This document shows positions 34,758 through 46,749 of a stretch of 64,000 nucleotides of DNA, one piece after another. A program made the position numbers and the translations under genes. Position 1 is the stretch's first letter, and every line of letters starts with the position of its first letter. The stretch is from Lepus europaeus (lineage: Eukaryota; Chordata; Mammalia; Lagomorpha; Leporidae). The notes below the pieces were generated by a model that saw only the letters and a list, made by a program, of their open reading frames with translations, was not told the DNA's origin and did not search any database. The stretch covers positions 66,073,297 through 66,137,296 of the forward strand of contig NC_084836.1 of assembly GCF_033115175.1 (NCBI RefSeq), given 5' to 3'.

Positions 34758-35059
34758 GAGCACAAATTAACCCCAGGACTGATTCCAGTCAGCCCGGTGA
34801 GTTGCTCAGGCCAGCTCACTCGGCTAAGCACTAAGTTGCAGTATTAAACACCAGAGGATTCAACAGCACAACAAAATGTTACTCTATGTGCAAACATAAA
34901 CTCTCTCCTGATTTTAAAAGTAAACAAGAACAGCATTGAAACACATTCCCTTTCCAATTAAAATGCGAGAAAATGAAAGTCCAAAATGCCACCCTTAAAA
35001 AATATTTTATGTGGCTCCTTCTGTGCCAGGGGCTCTCACCCAAAGGAACCTGGAGCTGT

Positions 35060-35447
35060 CCACCTGCCTAGAAGTCCTCCTGCCTAAAGGACATCCTGTT
35101 CCCCCAGGGTCAGCTCTCTGCTCCCTGCAACAGCTGCCAGGCTCTGGCTGGGCGCCCCCCACCCACCCGGGAAAAACTGTGTGCCCTCTTGGGGTGGGCT
35201 GGGAGAGGGTCTCTGCTGTCACTCCAGCTGTGAATGTGGAGGGAAAGGACAGGTGCACACTCCACAACTCCTGCTCCCCAGGTGGGGAAGTGCTCAGGTC
35301 CCTGCATCTGCAGACTTTAAGGTGTGACTGTGGGAGGGACTGGGTGGAGACCTTGCAAGCCCCCTGGGTGGGGGGGGGAGCTACGAGCATGGGGCACTCC
35401 CCTAGGGACAGAGGGAAGCGGTGATGGCAGGAGGTAGGGCACTGGCT
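35060..35447 (+). repeat. unclassified dispersed repeat, copy 1
   Basis: 388 bases that align along their whole length with 54684-55110 in the same orientation. Shared blocks, in order, include 'cacctgcctaga', 'ggtcagctctctgct', 'caacagctgccaggc', 'gtgggctgggagaggg', 'caggtgcacactccacaact', 'taaggtgtgactgtgggagg' and 'actggct'. There is no poly-A tail and no SINE box. The length and abrupt ends would fit an LTR, but I cannot place it in a family. Confidence 0.8.
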
Positions 35448-37786
35448 GCTGGTCGTTTTCCAAACCCTGAAGTGTGCACAGTGACTCCAGCAACTCCAAA
35501 GGGGAGGATTTAATTCATCCCCTAGTGGCTCATGAGCCCCTCGTTGTCAGTGTCTGTTTAACTAGGAGACAAGCAGAAACCACAGTGCCAGCTCCACAAC
35601 AGCAAAACTCACAAAATCGAGCTTCATCTCAGGTCGCAGAGCAAGGCAGTTTCCCAAAAACCTAGTGCATGGGTTTGCGTGGGGGTGACCGCAGGCAGGG
35701 GTGCAGTGGCATAAAAAGTGTTCACGCAGGTTCAAGGTGAAAGAGAAGGAAGTAGTAAAAGCTGGCATCAGGGTGGTGCTCGTGCACACGGGCCGGGCTC
35801 GCTCCTGCTGCTGCTGCCGCCCATGAGCCCTGTCGCCTGTTCCCCTCTTCAGTGTCGCAGCGGTGGGCCGCTCATGGCAGCACAGGGAACAGAAATCGGT
35901 CAGGCTTAGTTAGCCAGGGCAGAATGCAGTCAGAATGCATGGGGCGAGAATGAGCCAGCTCAGGCAGAGCCTCCTCCTCCTCTCCTTCCTCCACCACTTC
36001 CCGCAGCCGTGCAGAGGCACGAGAGCTCAGCCAGAATCACCTTGCTCATGGCAGCAGCTGTGTGGCATCTGAGAGAAGAGAGAGCAAGCCTCAACTTCAC
36101 CTCGCCAGGATGCTCTGGTCTGTGCCAGCTCTTTATCGAGCTCCCAGCACAGGACCTTCAACCTCCAGTGGGAGAGATCTCTCGGGAAGACATACATGTT
36201 GACAGCAAGTAGCCATTGGGGGTGAGGGCTCACACTCTGTCCATTCTGTCATCTGGTGATAGTTAGGACTTAAAGCAATGCCCCCAATCGTCCCAATTTG
36301 ACCCAGAAGTGACTCAGCCTGCCCCTTTCATGCATCACTTCTCTTTAGAGCAGGTTTCACCATCTCAGGAAATGCACGACCTGTTTCTTGGGCACGACTC
36401 CTCAGGTCGTGGGTAATACCCATTCCCCAAACACAGCTGAGTCCCCTGGGAAACTTAGCCAGCAATGCCTGCAGGAGGAAGTGCACCTGCCGGCTTATTC
36501 CCTCACTCCCCACAACAGTTTCCTGGATCCATGCTCCCCCTAGTGGCCTCACTCCGTATTGGACCAGTGTGGGTTTTTGTGGGTTTTTTGGTTTTTTTTT
36601 TTGTTTTTTTTTTTTTTTTCATTTACTTATTTATTTTCTTTTATTGAAAAGCAGAAAGACAAAGAGACAAATAAGGAGAACTCTCATCCGCTGGTTTATT
36701 CTCTAAATGCCTGCAACAGCTAGGAGTGGACCGGGCTGAAGCCAGGAGCTGGGAACTCCATGCAGGTCTCCCACATGTGTGACAGTGACCTAACCTCTTA
36801 AACCCTCACCTGTTGCCCCGACAGGAAGCTGGAACCAGAGGCAGAGCCAGATCCCAAACCCAGACACTCCCATATGGGACATGGGAGTCCCAAGCCACGT
36901 CTTAACCACTGTGCGGAACACCTGCTCCTATGTTCGCGGTTATTAAAGCTCCCTGGGATGCAGCCACCACCACCCCCACCACAAGTATCTGGTGATGAAC
37001 AAATATTCTGCTCTTTTCTAGTTCCAGCCTTAAAAGTATTTAGGCATAAAGGTATTCCTTTTTCTTCTAGGACTTCTGAAGCATGGGTTATAAGAACTCT
37101 TCTCCCAAGAACATCTTGTCTTTCCCCCCAGCTCAACCAACAGCTGCCTTACTTTCCCTGCCCCTCCCCTCTGACTCCTCGCTGTAAGATGAAGATTTAC
37201 CTCGCATGGTGGAACTTACGTCTCCTGCCTTCCGAGTGACAGCGATTTCTCGAGACAGAGTGTCCCGAGGACAGAACTTGTTCATTTTTCTTCTGCCTTT
37301 CAGGGTTAGGATAATTCCAATGAGTTTTCCTCCGTGCTCAATCACAGTGACACTGCTTCTATATAAAGTGGTCCTGTTCCTTTTCATCCGAGTGAAGGCC
37401 ACCACACCTCCATGTTTAATCCCACAGCAGGCATCTAAAATCTGTAAGCCCTGTCTAGCTTAATGAATGTCCAGCCCCAAGCCAACTGGAGACTGTGTGA
37501 TAGGAAATAATTTCAAGAGCCTGTGATCAAGCCATAAATAAAATTGCCCTGTGATTCTTTTTGTGACCCTAAATGCACTTCAAAAAGAAGCAGATGATGA
37601 ATACCAGGACAGGCAGGCTAGCATTGCCTACTAAAGGCTAAGGCACAAAATTTGGGGCCATCATTTGGCCGTCCTGGGCTCTGTACCCACGTGGAATAAG
37701 GGAAATTTCATTCCAGCCTCAGATGCATCTGCAGAGTTTCAAATCAGAGTTATACTTCAGAGCTCCTGGCTGTTAAAACCCAGTGT
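35448..37786. other. intergenic, no gene recognised
   Basis: Contains one antisense SINE. The minus-strand 90-codon frame at 37133-37405 has no family I know and no splice support. It would be the first place to test for a decayed retrocopy. Confidence 0.45.
36620..36930 (-). mobile_element. CSINE, antisense, diverged
   Basis: Poly-T and 'catttacttatttattttc' open the inverted tail. The inverted head 'accactgtgcggaacacctgc' closes it. A T-rich run precedes it from 36575. Confidence 0.8.
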
Positions 37787-38123
37787 CGCCGGCACCGTGG
37801 CTCAACAGGCTAATCCTCCACCTAGCGGCGCTGGCACACCGGGTTCTAGTCCCGGTCAGGGCGCCAGATTCTGTCCCGGTTGCCCCTCTTCCAGGCCAGC
37901 TCTCTGCTATGGCCCGGGAGTGCAGTGGAGGATGGCCCAAGTGCTTGGGCCCTGCACCCCATGGGAGACCAAGAGAAGCACCTGGCTCCTGCCTTCGAAT
38001 CAGCGCAGTGCGCCGTCCGCGGCGGCCATTGGAGGGTGAACCAACGGCAAAAAGGAAGACCTTTCTCTCTGTGTCTCTCTCTCACTGTCCACTCTGCCTG
38101 TCAAAAATTAAAAAAAAAAAAAA
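37787..38123 (+). mobile_element. CSINE2, full length
   Basis: 'gtcgccggcaccgtggctca' through 'tctagtcccggtcagggcgc' to the A-run. Low divergence suggests a fairly recent insertion. Confidence 0.93.
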
Positions 38124-38342
38124 AGTGTACTTGGGCTTCCCAAGGCAAGTCTTACTTTTCCCAGCACAGCTCCAGGGAGGGCCACTGGCATTGGCAGGAA
38201 GGACCCCGGGAGTCTGGCCATGGGAGAAGTTGCCCAGAGAACGGGGGTGGGGGGGGGATAACAAAGCATCAGTTTTGCTAATAGACATACAGGGATCTTC
38301 AAAAATTCTATGGAAAAGACGTATTACCAAAAAACTCTTCAT

Positions 38343-38582
38343 GAGGGAAAGCAATTAGCCAAACAATTAAGAAGCCACTTGGGATGCTCCTATCAGAGCG
38401 CCTGGGTGCAAGTCCTAGCCCCACTCTGATTCCGGCTTCCTGCTAATGCACAATCTAGGAGGTAGTGGCTCAGGTAGTTGAGTCTCTGCCACCCACATAG
38501 GAGACCTGGATTGAGCTCCTGGCTTCAACCTGGCCCAGCATGGGCTGCTGCAGCCATCTGGGGAGTGAACAAGTGGATAGGA

Positions 38583-38621
<39 letters not shown>

Positions 38622-38640
38622 TTCAAATAAACTTTTTAAC
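38343..38640 (+). mobile_element. CSINE, diverged
   Basis: 'gggaaagcaattagccaaac' through 'ggcttcctgctaatgcaca' to a (CT)n run at 38586-38617 and AAATAAAC. Confidence 0.78.
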
Positions 38641-38689
38641 TTTTGATCAAGGAAGTGAAAGATCTCTAAAATAAAAATAACAAAGCATT

Positions 38690-40460
38690 AAAAAAAAAAT
38701 AAGACACCCAAAAAATGGAAGAATTTTCCATGTTCATGGATTGGAATAATTAATATCATCAAAATGTCCATTCTACTCAAAGCAATTTACAGATTCAATA
38801 TGATTACAATCAAAATACCAATGACATTCTTCTCATACCTAGAAGAAATGATGCTAAAATTCATATGGAAACACAAGAGACCCTGAAGAGCTAAAGCAAT
38901 CTTAAACAACAAAAGCAAAGCTGGAGGCATCACAACACCAGATTTCAAGACCTACTACAAAGCAGTTATAAGCAAAACAGCCTGGCACTGGCACAAAAAC
39001 AGACATATAGAACAGAATAAAAACCCCAGAAATCAATCCATGCATCTACAACCAACTAATCTTTGAAAAATGAGCTAATCCCAGGAGAAAGGACAGTCTC
39101 TTCAACAAAGAATGCTGGGAACATTGGTTCTCTGTGTGCAGAAGTGTGAAACAAGACCCCTACCTTACACCTTCTACAAAAACCTACTCAAAATGGATTA
39201 AGGATCTAAATCTATGACCTGGTACCATCAAATTGCTAGAGGAAAACATTGTAGAAACCCTGCAAAACACTGGCATAGGCAAAGACTTTTGGAAAAGACC
39301 CCAGAAGCACTGGTAATAAAAACAAAAATAGACAAATGGGATTACATCAAGCTAAGAAGCTTCTGTACAGCAAAGGAAAAAACTCAAGAAAGTGAAGAGG
39401 CAACTGACAGAATGGGAGAAAATATTTGTAAACTATGCAACTGATAAGGAATTAATAGCCAGAATCTATAAAGAGCTCAAGAAACTCAACAACAACAAAA
39501 CAAACAATCCAGTTAAGAAATGGGTAAAGGACTTGAACAGGCATTTTTCAAAGGATGAAATTCAAATGGCCAACAGACATGAAAAAATGTTCAGGATCAC
39601 TAGCCATCAGGGAAATGCATATCAAAATCACAATGATATTTAACCTCACTCCAGTTAGAATGGCCTTCCTGCAGAAATCAACAAACAACAAATGCTGGTG
39701 AGGATGTGGGAAAAAAGGTACCCTAATCCACTGTTGATGAGAATGTAAACTAGTACAGCTATTGTGGAATACAGTATGGAGATACCCCAAAAAGCTGAAA
39801 ATAGATATATCGTTGATCCAGCCATCCCACTCCTGGGAATTTACTCAAGGGAAATAAAACCAGCGTATGAAAGAGCAATCTATACTGACATGGTTATTGC
39901 AGCTCAATTCACAGTAGCTAATATATGGAATCAACATAGATGTCCATCAACTGATGACCAGATAAAAAAATGTGGTATATACACACTATGGAATACTACA
40001 CAGCTATAAAAAAAGAATGACACCCTATCTTTTGCAACAAAATGGATGCATCTGACAACCATTATACTTATTATGAAATAAGTCAGTCCCAAAAAGACAA
40101 ATATCATGTTTTGTCTGATCTATGGTAACAAATAAAAATGCAATGTATATGAATGAAGTTTTTATTTTGAGATTTAATTAGTTTACAGCCCTTGTCTCTA
40201 CTGTTGAGAAACAGTGGTTTCTTTTTCTTCCTACTATTTGCTGAGTTCTTTACTTAGTGGAGGGTTAAGCTTATGATTATAAAATAAACTGAAAGTATGT
40301 CATTGAGAAAATTAAAAGAAAGAGTAAGAAAGGAAAGAGGAGGGAGAGAGGGAGAATGGGTAGGAGGGAGAGTAGGGTGGGAAGTACCACTGTGCTCCTA
40401 AATCTGTGTATATGAAATGCAGGAAATCTGTTCACCTTATATAAATAAAAAACTTTTTAA
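38690..40460 (+). mobile_element. LINE-1 3' fragment (ORF2 end and 3' UTR)
   Basis: An A-rich L1 sense strand. Open stretches encode ORF2 C-terminal signatures such as [23 protein letters not shown] and VIAAQFTVANIWNQHRCPS. It is broken by stops and frameshifts, then followed by a 3' UTR to an ATAAATAAAAAAC end. It is older than the L1 at 32.5 kb. Inactive. Confidence 0.92.
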
Positions 40461-40508
40461 AAGAAAGTATAATGTCTATAAAATCTTTTTTAAAAAAATT
40501 AAAGAAAA

Positions 40509-40550
40509 AGATATGCATGGATTTCAAAATCTTTTGCACCAAAATAAAGT
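40509..40550. mobile_element. palindromic MITE-like DNA transposon, partial copy
   Basis: 'gatatgcatggatttcaaaa' followed by 'cttttgcaccaaaataaa' is the core seen in the 5.7-kb and 7.1-kb copies. The terminal repeats are missing. Confidence 0.5.
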
Positions 40551-41181
40551 CTCCACAAACTTGGGCCAGGCAGCCCACAGCATGCTGGCCTCTCTGGCCA
40601 AACTGGGCTCAACGATGCCACTGAGACACAAGTCCAAAAGGAACCCTTTCTCCACCTTCCTGCCAGAGCCACTAAACAGAGAAACACAGCAGGTGATCCC
40701 TGGGGAAGGGAGAAGGGGTGGGGGAGGGAGCCCTGTCCAGTGTGTGCCCTGTGGAGACAGGGCAGGTGATAAGGAAGCAAAGTTACTCTGGAACATCCTG
40801 GACCTTCCCTGCCAAGGCACCCAGCACCGCTGTGAGCACAGCCCAATGTACACTTGCCCCACCAGCTGTCATAGCACCCCAGCCTGCGGGGGGAAGGGGA
40901 GCGGCGCAGCAGCCACCCCCAATGACCGCTTTTTATCTTGTATCAGTTTTCTATTTACAATCACCCTTCCCCCCCAACTTCCTGGATTAGAACAGCACAC
41001 GTTTGTTATGTGACCGTTCTGTACTTGCAAAGTCACAGTAGGACCCCAGAGGCTGAAGCCACGGGCGTCAGTGGGGCACCATTCCTTCCCTAAGGCTCCA
41101 GGGCAGAACCTACACCCTTGCCCTTTGCAGCTCCTCCAGGCCTCCCACACTCTCTGGCCCATGGCCTCATGCCTCTATTTA

Positions 41182-41519
41182 TTTACTTTTTTTGACAGGC
41201 AGAGCGGACAGTGAGAGAGAGAGAGAGAGAAAGGTCTTCCTTTTGCCGTTGGTTCACCCTCCAATGGCCTCCGTGGCCGGTGCGCTGCAGTCGGCGCACT
41301 GCGCTGATCCGAAGGTAGGAGCCAGGTGCTTCTCCTGGTCTCCCATGCGGGTGCAGGGCCCAAGCACTTGGGCCATCCTCCACTGCACTCCCTGGCCACA
41401 GCAGAGAGCTGGCCTGGAAGAGGGGCAACCGGGACAGAATCCGGAGCCCCGACCGGGACTAGAACCCAGTGTGCTGGCGCCACAGGCAGAGGATTAGCCT
41501 GTTGAGCCACGGCGCCGGC
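41182..41519 (-). mobile_element. CSINE2, antisense, with 17-bp target-site duplication
   Basis: Full-length inverted CSINE2 ending 'gttgagccacggcgccggcc'. Flanks CCTCATGCCTCTATTTA are at 41165-41181 and 41520-41536. Antisense frames through it fuse with the adjacent tandem array to give a false 389-codon ORF. Confidence 0.96.
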
Positions 41520-41622
41520 CCTCATGCCTCTATTTAAAGCCAGCCAAGGCTTTCTCACCCAGCCATCAACCTGTCTCTCTCTTCCGTGTCCCCCCTTCAC
41601 TGCACTGCACCCTCTCAGGCCA

Positions 41623-42397
41623 TGATGTGTGATACATGATATAACATATGATGTATGATACATGGTATATGATATGCGATATGTGATATAACATATGATT
41701 GTGACACATGATTTATGATATATGATACATGATATATGACATATGATACATGGTATAAATGATGCATTATTATGTGATATATGATGCACAATACATGATA
41801 TAACATGATGTATGATATGTGGTGTGTGATGTATGATACATGATATAACATGTGTGTAATACATGACATAACATGATGCATGATATGTGATATATGGTGC
41901 ATGGTGTGTGATATCACATATGATGTATGATATGTGATATAATATATGGTTGTGATATGTGATGTATGATGCATAATATAACACATGTGTGGTCTGTGAT
42001 ATAACATGATGTGATATGTATGATGCATGATATAACATATAATTGTGATATGTGATGTATGATACGTGATATAACATGTGTGTGATATGTGATATAACAT
42101 GATGTGATATGCATGATGGGTGATATGACATATGACGTATGCTGTGTGATGTGTGATGTATTATGAAATACAACATGTGTGATACGTGATATAACATGAT
42201 GTGATATGCATGTGTGATATAACACATGATTGTGGCATGTGATATGTGGTGTGTGATACATGATATAACATATGTGTGATATGAGATATAACATGATGTG
42301 ATATGCATGATGTATGATATAACATATGGTGTGTGGCATGTCATATGTGATGTATGATACGTGATATAGCATTTGATGTATGATGCATGATATAACT
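41623..42397. repeat. AT/TG-rich tandem array (minisatellite)
   Basis: About 775 bases built from variants of TGATATGTGATATAACATGA and TGATGTATGATACATGATAT. Units are imperfect and of variable length, in steps of about 8-11 bases with higher-order periods. The composition is largely alternating purine-pyrimidine. Minus-strand translation gives a low-complexity H/Y/I/S/C string with no protein character. Confidence 0.92.
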
Positions 42398-42563
42398 GAC
42401 TTCCTCCCTCTCCACCTCCACTCTACCACCTGGCCCCATCACTGTACTTAAACCTGGCATTCTGCAGTGGCTTCCTGGATATCCTCATCACCTCTGTCCT
42501 CACCCCTCCCAACCCTTCCTCCACCCCTCATTAGACAGGTGATCTTTCTAAAGTGCACAGGAG

Positions 42564-42829
42564 GGGCCGGCATCGCGACACAACAGGTTAAGCCACCACT
42601 CGCAAAGCCTGCATCCCAAATCAGAGTGCTGATTCAAGTCCCAGCTGCTCTGCGTCTGATCCAGCTCCCTGCTAATGCAAGTAGGAAAGCAGCAGAAAAA
42701 GGCCTAAGTACCTGGGCCCCCATCACCCACATGGGAGACCCGGATGGAGTTCCTGGCTCCTGGCTCCTGGCTTCAGCCTGGTCCAGACCTGGCTATTGCG
42801 ACCATTTGGGAAATGAGCCAACAAATGGA

Positions 42830-42864
<35 letters not shown>
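42564..42864 (+). mobile_element. CSINE
   Basis: 'ggggccggcatcgcgacaca' through 'gattcaagtcccagctgctc' to a (CT)n end. The A-rich tail is absent. Confidence 0.85.
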
Positions 42865-42866
<2 letters not shown>

Positions 42867-43799
42867 GTCCCTTGACCACTAATTACTGGGCAAAGAGCTG
42901 CAGTTCAGCGACTGAATCTGAGTTGAACTCGTGAGTGAGGGGACTATATTGACATGAACGACAGTGGCTCCCTCCCCAGGTCACAGCGAGTGAGGACAGG
43001 AGCTCAGCAAGGAGGGATCACCCTGCCACACACCTCAGCCTGTGGGGAGCAGCGGAGAAAAGCCCTCTCCTCCAGTGGGCGCAGACCGGGGTCCCCCAGG
43101 GTCCTCCTGGGAAGAACTGAGAAGCCACTGAGCTCAGAGGCACAGTCGGGTGCTGCCCCCCCTCCCCGCCTCTGCAGGGGCGGAGGGGAAGGGCAGCCAC
43201 TCCCAGAACCCGCTGCCCCAGGAAGGGGTGGGGGACTCACAATGGACACTGCCTCTGACTGGGGGGTGGGACAGGGTCTGATAGAAGAAGATGGAGCCCC
43301 AGCACTCCCAACGGCACAGAGTCAGAAGCAGGCACAGGTAAAGCCCCCAAAGAGCCTGTTCCCCCCACCCCCGCCTCCTCCTGGTCCAAGGAGACAGGAC
43401 AGCCGGGGCCTCACACGACCCTGACTGTGCCCCTGCCGGCTCCTTCCCGCTGCCCCAGGGGCCGGGCCCCTGCACGTGGAATCGCAGGACCCCACAGCCT
43501 TGAATTAGAAAAGCCCCCAGCAGCCTCTGCGTGGCACTTCCAGGCACAGAGCTGTTCCCATGCACTGCTGCCTCCTCCCCGCTCTGGAGGCTGCACTGGA
43601 GCCTTCTCCCGCCCCACCAGCCCCACACCTGGCTCCCTCTGACGTGCGACAGCAGCTCAGCCTGATGGAGCGGCCCAGGGAAGTTAGCTCTGGTCTCCAC
43701 GTGACAACCTTTGAAATAGCTGAGGATAATCACCATTCTAATAATAAATGCTGGGCTGAGAGCTTCCTGTGCATGCTCTCCTGCGCTACCTGCAACACC

Positions 43800-43920
43800 C
43801 CTAGGACGCAGGGCTTCTCATTCCTGTTCCAGAGACAAGGAGGTAACCCTGGAGAGGCAGAGCAAGCAGCCCCACCTGCAAGAATCAGGAGTGGACTCCT
43901 AGCCAGGCAGTGTAACCCCA
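43800..43920 (-). mobile_element. possible MIR fragment
   Basis: 'gacaaggaggtaaccctggag' and 'gtggactcctagccaggca' are weakly MIR-like in antisense. Confidence 0.3.
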
Positions 43921-44069
43921 CCCAAAGCGTCCGTCTCTGCAGCCATCACCCACTGAGTGGGTGCTTAGTGAGTGGCCGCCAGTGTGGAATGCAGACCGAG
44001 TCATTTCTGACATTTTAACGGGAGGAACGGGGGTGCAGCTGTAGGCAACCAAGAAACAGGACCCACAGG

Positions 44070-44165
44070 GCTTTGGCCTGGCCCAACCCCAGCTGGCCAT
44101 TGCAGGTGCTTGGGGCAGTGAGCCTGCCAATGGGAGCCGTGTGTGTGTGTGTGTGTGTGTGGTTT
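44070..44165 (+). mobile_element. CSINE 3' fragment and (GT)n
   Basis: 'ggcctggcccaaccccagct' followed by 'ggccattgcaggtgcttggg' resembles the SINE 3' core. A (GT)12 run at 44139-44162 follows. Confidence 0.45.
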
Positions 44166-45274
44166 AAACAGAAAGACAGGCAGCAAGGCCAACATTGGAG
44201 AACAGGTTGAGATAGCAGGAGAGCTGAGCCCCCAGCACAGCGGGGTCGGGAAACCTGGACTCCAGGTTTCATTGAATGAAAGAAATCTGGTCCATTGAGA
44301 CCGAGGACCGGCACAGGGTTTGAGGCAGGATCTGTCGCCCTCTGGTGGCCACGCCCACTCCGGGTGGTGTGTGCAATGTCCTCTCTCCCAGACAAGGAGG
44401 TGATGGTGGAGACCTACAGCCTGATTCTAACCCCCTAGCCCCGCACTCCCACACAACCTTAACTCTCCCAGTAGCTTTTGTGAAATGACATTGGAATTTT
44501 AATTTCAGCTAGGCATCGAGATACAGGAGATGCGATTTCAAAGCGAGGTGCCAAATTGTCATATGAAGAATTTCAAAGGAAATTGTGGTTTAATTTTTTA
44601 TGAACCGCCGTACATCTTGGTGGCATCCGGTGCAACGTCGGTGAGCATATGACACGGGGTAAACCCAGCAAGCCTTTCCAGTTCCTGTGCCCTCGTGGTG
44701 GCGGGAGCCCACGAGCCCCCCTTCTTCCAGGGAGTTTTTTGAGTATTTGTGTCCCCCTTGGCTAGATCCAGGATATCAAAGGGAGGCAGACACAGCACCA
44801 TGCGGGGAGATTTTGTAAGGAGGAATGGAAAAGAGAAAGCAGTGTGGTCAGCCTCCTCCCCCACCCCTCCCTTGTCGCCAACCTAGTCAGGCGCCTTGCA
44901 CCGGAGCTGAGGCCCCTAGAGCTGGAAACACAGGGTTCTGGGGTCCAGGTGCTGCCTGCAGGTTAGAGGGAGACAGAGGAGCCTCCTGCAGGGGTGGTGC
45001 CCTGGGCTCCTCAAGTTTACCTGGCAGGAAAGGAACAGCCAAGGCTCCTGTGAGGACAGACCAGGTGCATCCCCAGAGGTCTTTCCTGTCCAAAAGGGCC
45101 ACCGCAGGGGATAAAGGGACCCCAACAGCTGAGGAAGGGGTCACAAGCAACTGGGACAAGGGGAGCCTGATGAACAGGCAGGCTCTAAGGAGCCAGGATC
45201 ACCTCTGCCCCAGCCCCAGGAGAGAACAGTGACCCAAGGGGCGGGGCCCTAAGTGATGCGAAAGAGCATAAACC

Positions 45275-45785
45275 TGCTGGACTGCTCTGACCTCACTGAA
45301 CCCCACCATCCCACCCCTGCCCCCACCTCCCCTCTGTCCCCCACCATCCCACCTCCACTGCCCCCCACTGTCCCACCCCCTGCCCCCACTCCACAACCTC
45401 TGCCCCCCACCATCCCACCCCTGCCCTCACCCCACCCTCCTGCCCCCCACTGTTCCACCCCATACCTGCACTCCACTGTCTCACCCTCTGCTCCCCACCC
45501 CACCTCCCCTGCCCCCCACCATCCCATCTCCTGTCCCCACCCACCCCCTCTGCCCCCCACCATCCCACCCTACCCCCTCTGCCCCCACCATCCCACCCTA
45601 CCCCCTCTGTCCCCACCAGCCCACCCCCTCTCCCCCCACCTCAACCCCTCTGCCCCCACCATCCCACCCCCTCTGTCCCCACCTTCTCTCCCCCTCTCCC
45701 CTCACCTCAACCCCTCTGCCCCCCACCATCCCATCCCCCTGTTCCCCACCTCACTCCCTCTGCCCCCCATCATAGCCCCTCCTTC
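45275..45785 (+). repeat. C-rich minisatellite
   Basis: About 510 bases of imperfect units such as CCCCTCTGCCCCCCACCATC and CCACC. The minus strand is correspondingly G-rich with many GGG runs and strong G-quadruplex potential. Open frames on either strand (P/T/S/H-rich or G/W/E-rich) are compositional. Confidence 0.93.
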
Positions 45786-46156
45786 TAAAACTGCCACTGC
45801 GAGGGTTTGAGGGCCCAAGGCGAGGGAGCACCTGGGGGAGGAACAGAGGAACAGCCGGCCCTGCCCGGGCTCCTGTACCGTGGCTTCCGCAGGGGCAGGG
45901 CCCAGCAGGCAGTAGAGGTGACAGTTACTGCTTCCGGGTTTGATTCCTGCATTAGCCCAGCCATTCTCAGTTCTGGTTCGAGACCGTCTCATAGCTGCGA
46001 GGGGGCAGAAAAGCTAAGAAGCTTTCTCGATTTTCCACCCAGGAGCAAGGGGACAGGTTAACCCTGAACAAAGCGTAAGGGAATGCCAGGAATGAGAAAG
46101 TGTCATGAGCTTAAAAGGCACCTTGGACTGTGCCATCAAGGTGCAGCTATATATTT

Positions 46157-46470
46157 TTTAAGATTTATTTATTTATCTGAAAGTCAGGGCACCAGAGACA
46201 GACAGAATCTCCCATCTGCTGATTCACTCCCCAAATGGCTGCAACAGCCAGGGTTAGACCTGGTCAAAGTCAGGATCCCAGAACTCCATCAGGGTCTCCC
46301 ATGTGAGTGGCAGGAACCCAAGCACTTGAGCCATCTTCTGCTGCCTTCCTGGGTGCATTAGCAGGGAGCTGGATTGGAAGCAGAGAAGCGGGGGCTTGAA
46401 CCGGTGCTCTGTTGTGGGATTCTGGTGTTGCATGTGGTAGCTTAAACCACTGCGCCACAATGCAGGCCCC
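46157..46470 (-). mobile_element. CSINE, antisense
   Basis: 'aagatttatttatttatctg' to 'ccactgcgccacaatgcaggc'. Close to full length. Confidence 0.88.
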
Positions 46471-46749
46471 TGCAGCTTTAGTTTTAATTATATGACAAAC
46501 ATGGTTATGCCTTGCCCAAGTTACAGTCTCCCCGCACTGCAGCCAAACTACAGGGACCCATTCAAATCTCCCCCCGCATTCTGTTCTGCAGTGTAGAGCA
46601 GCCCGTTTGTCCCCTCTTCCCACCAGTAGCCTATGCTTCAAGGCCCCTTGAGACCCAGCACAATCACACCCAGGGTCCCTGTCACTTGCTGGGGAAGGGA
46701 GAGCTATCGCCAGCCCCAGCCCAGCTGCCTGGCATCCTACAGCTCTCAC

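Larger units (their letters stand above)
42865..46156. other. intergenic, GC-rich, no gene recognised
   Basis: GC-rich sequence with the C-rich minisatellite. Open frames of up to about 200 codons on both strands overlap each other and have no recognisable domains, consistent with low stop density in GC-rich DNA. Confidence 0.5.

Noticed and set aside
37133-37405. 90-codon basic minus-strand frame considered as a receptor or ribosomal-protein remnant
   Set aside because: I could not match it to any family from memory, and it lacks flanking retrocopy marks. Left unassigned.
41175-42344. 389-codon minus-strand open frame rich in His, Tyr, Ile, Ser and Cys
   Set aside because: It is a translation of the AT/TG tandem array running on into an antisense CSINE2. 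Both parts are repeats.
42954-43736. Candidate single-exon genes of 156 and 200 codons on opposite strands
   Set aside because: They overlap each other, carry no recognisable motif and sit in GC-rich intergenic DNA without a promoter.
45249-45810. P/T/S/H-rich 185-codon frame and G/W/E-rich minus frames
   Set aside because: Pure minisatellite translations.
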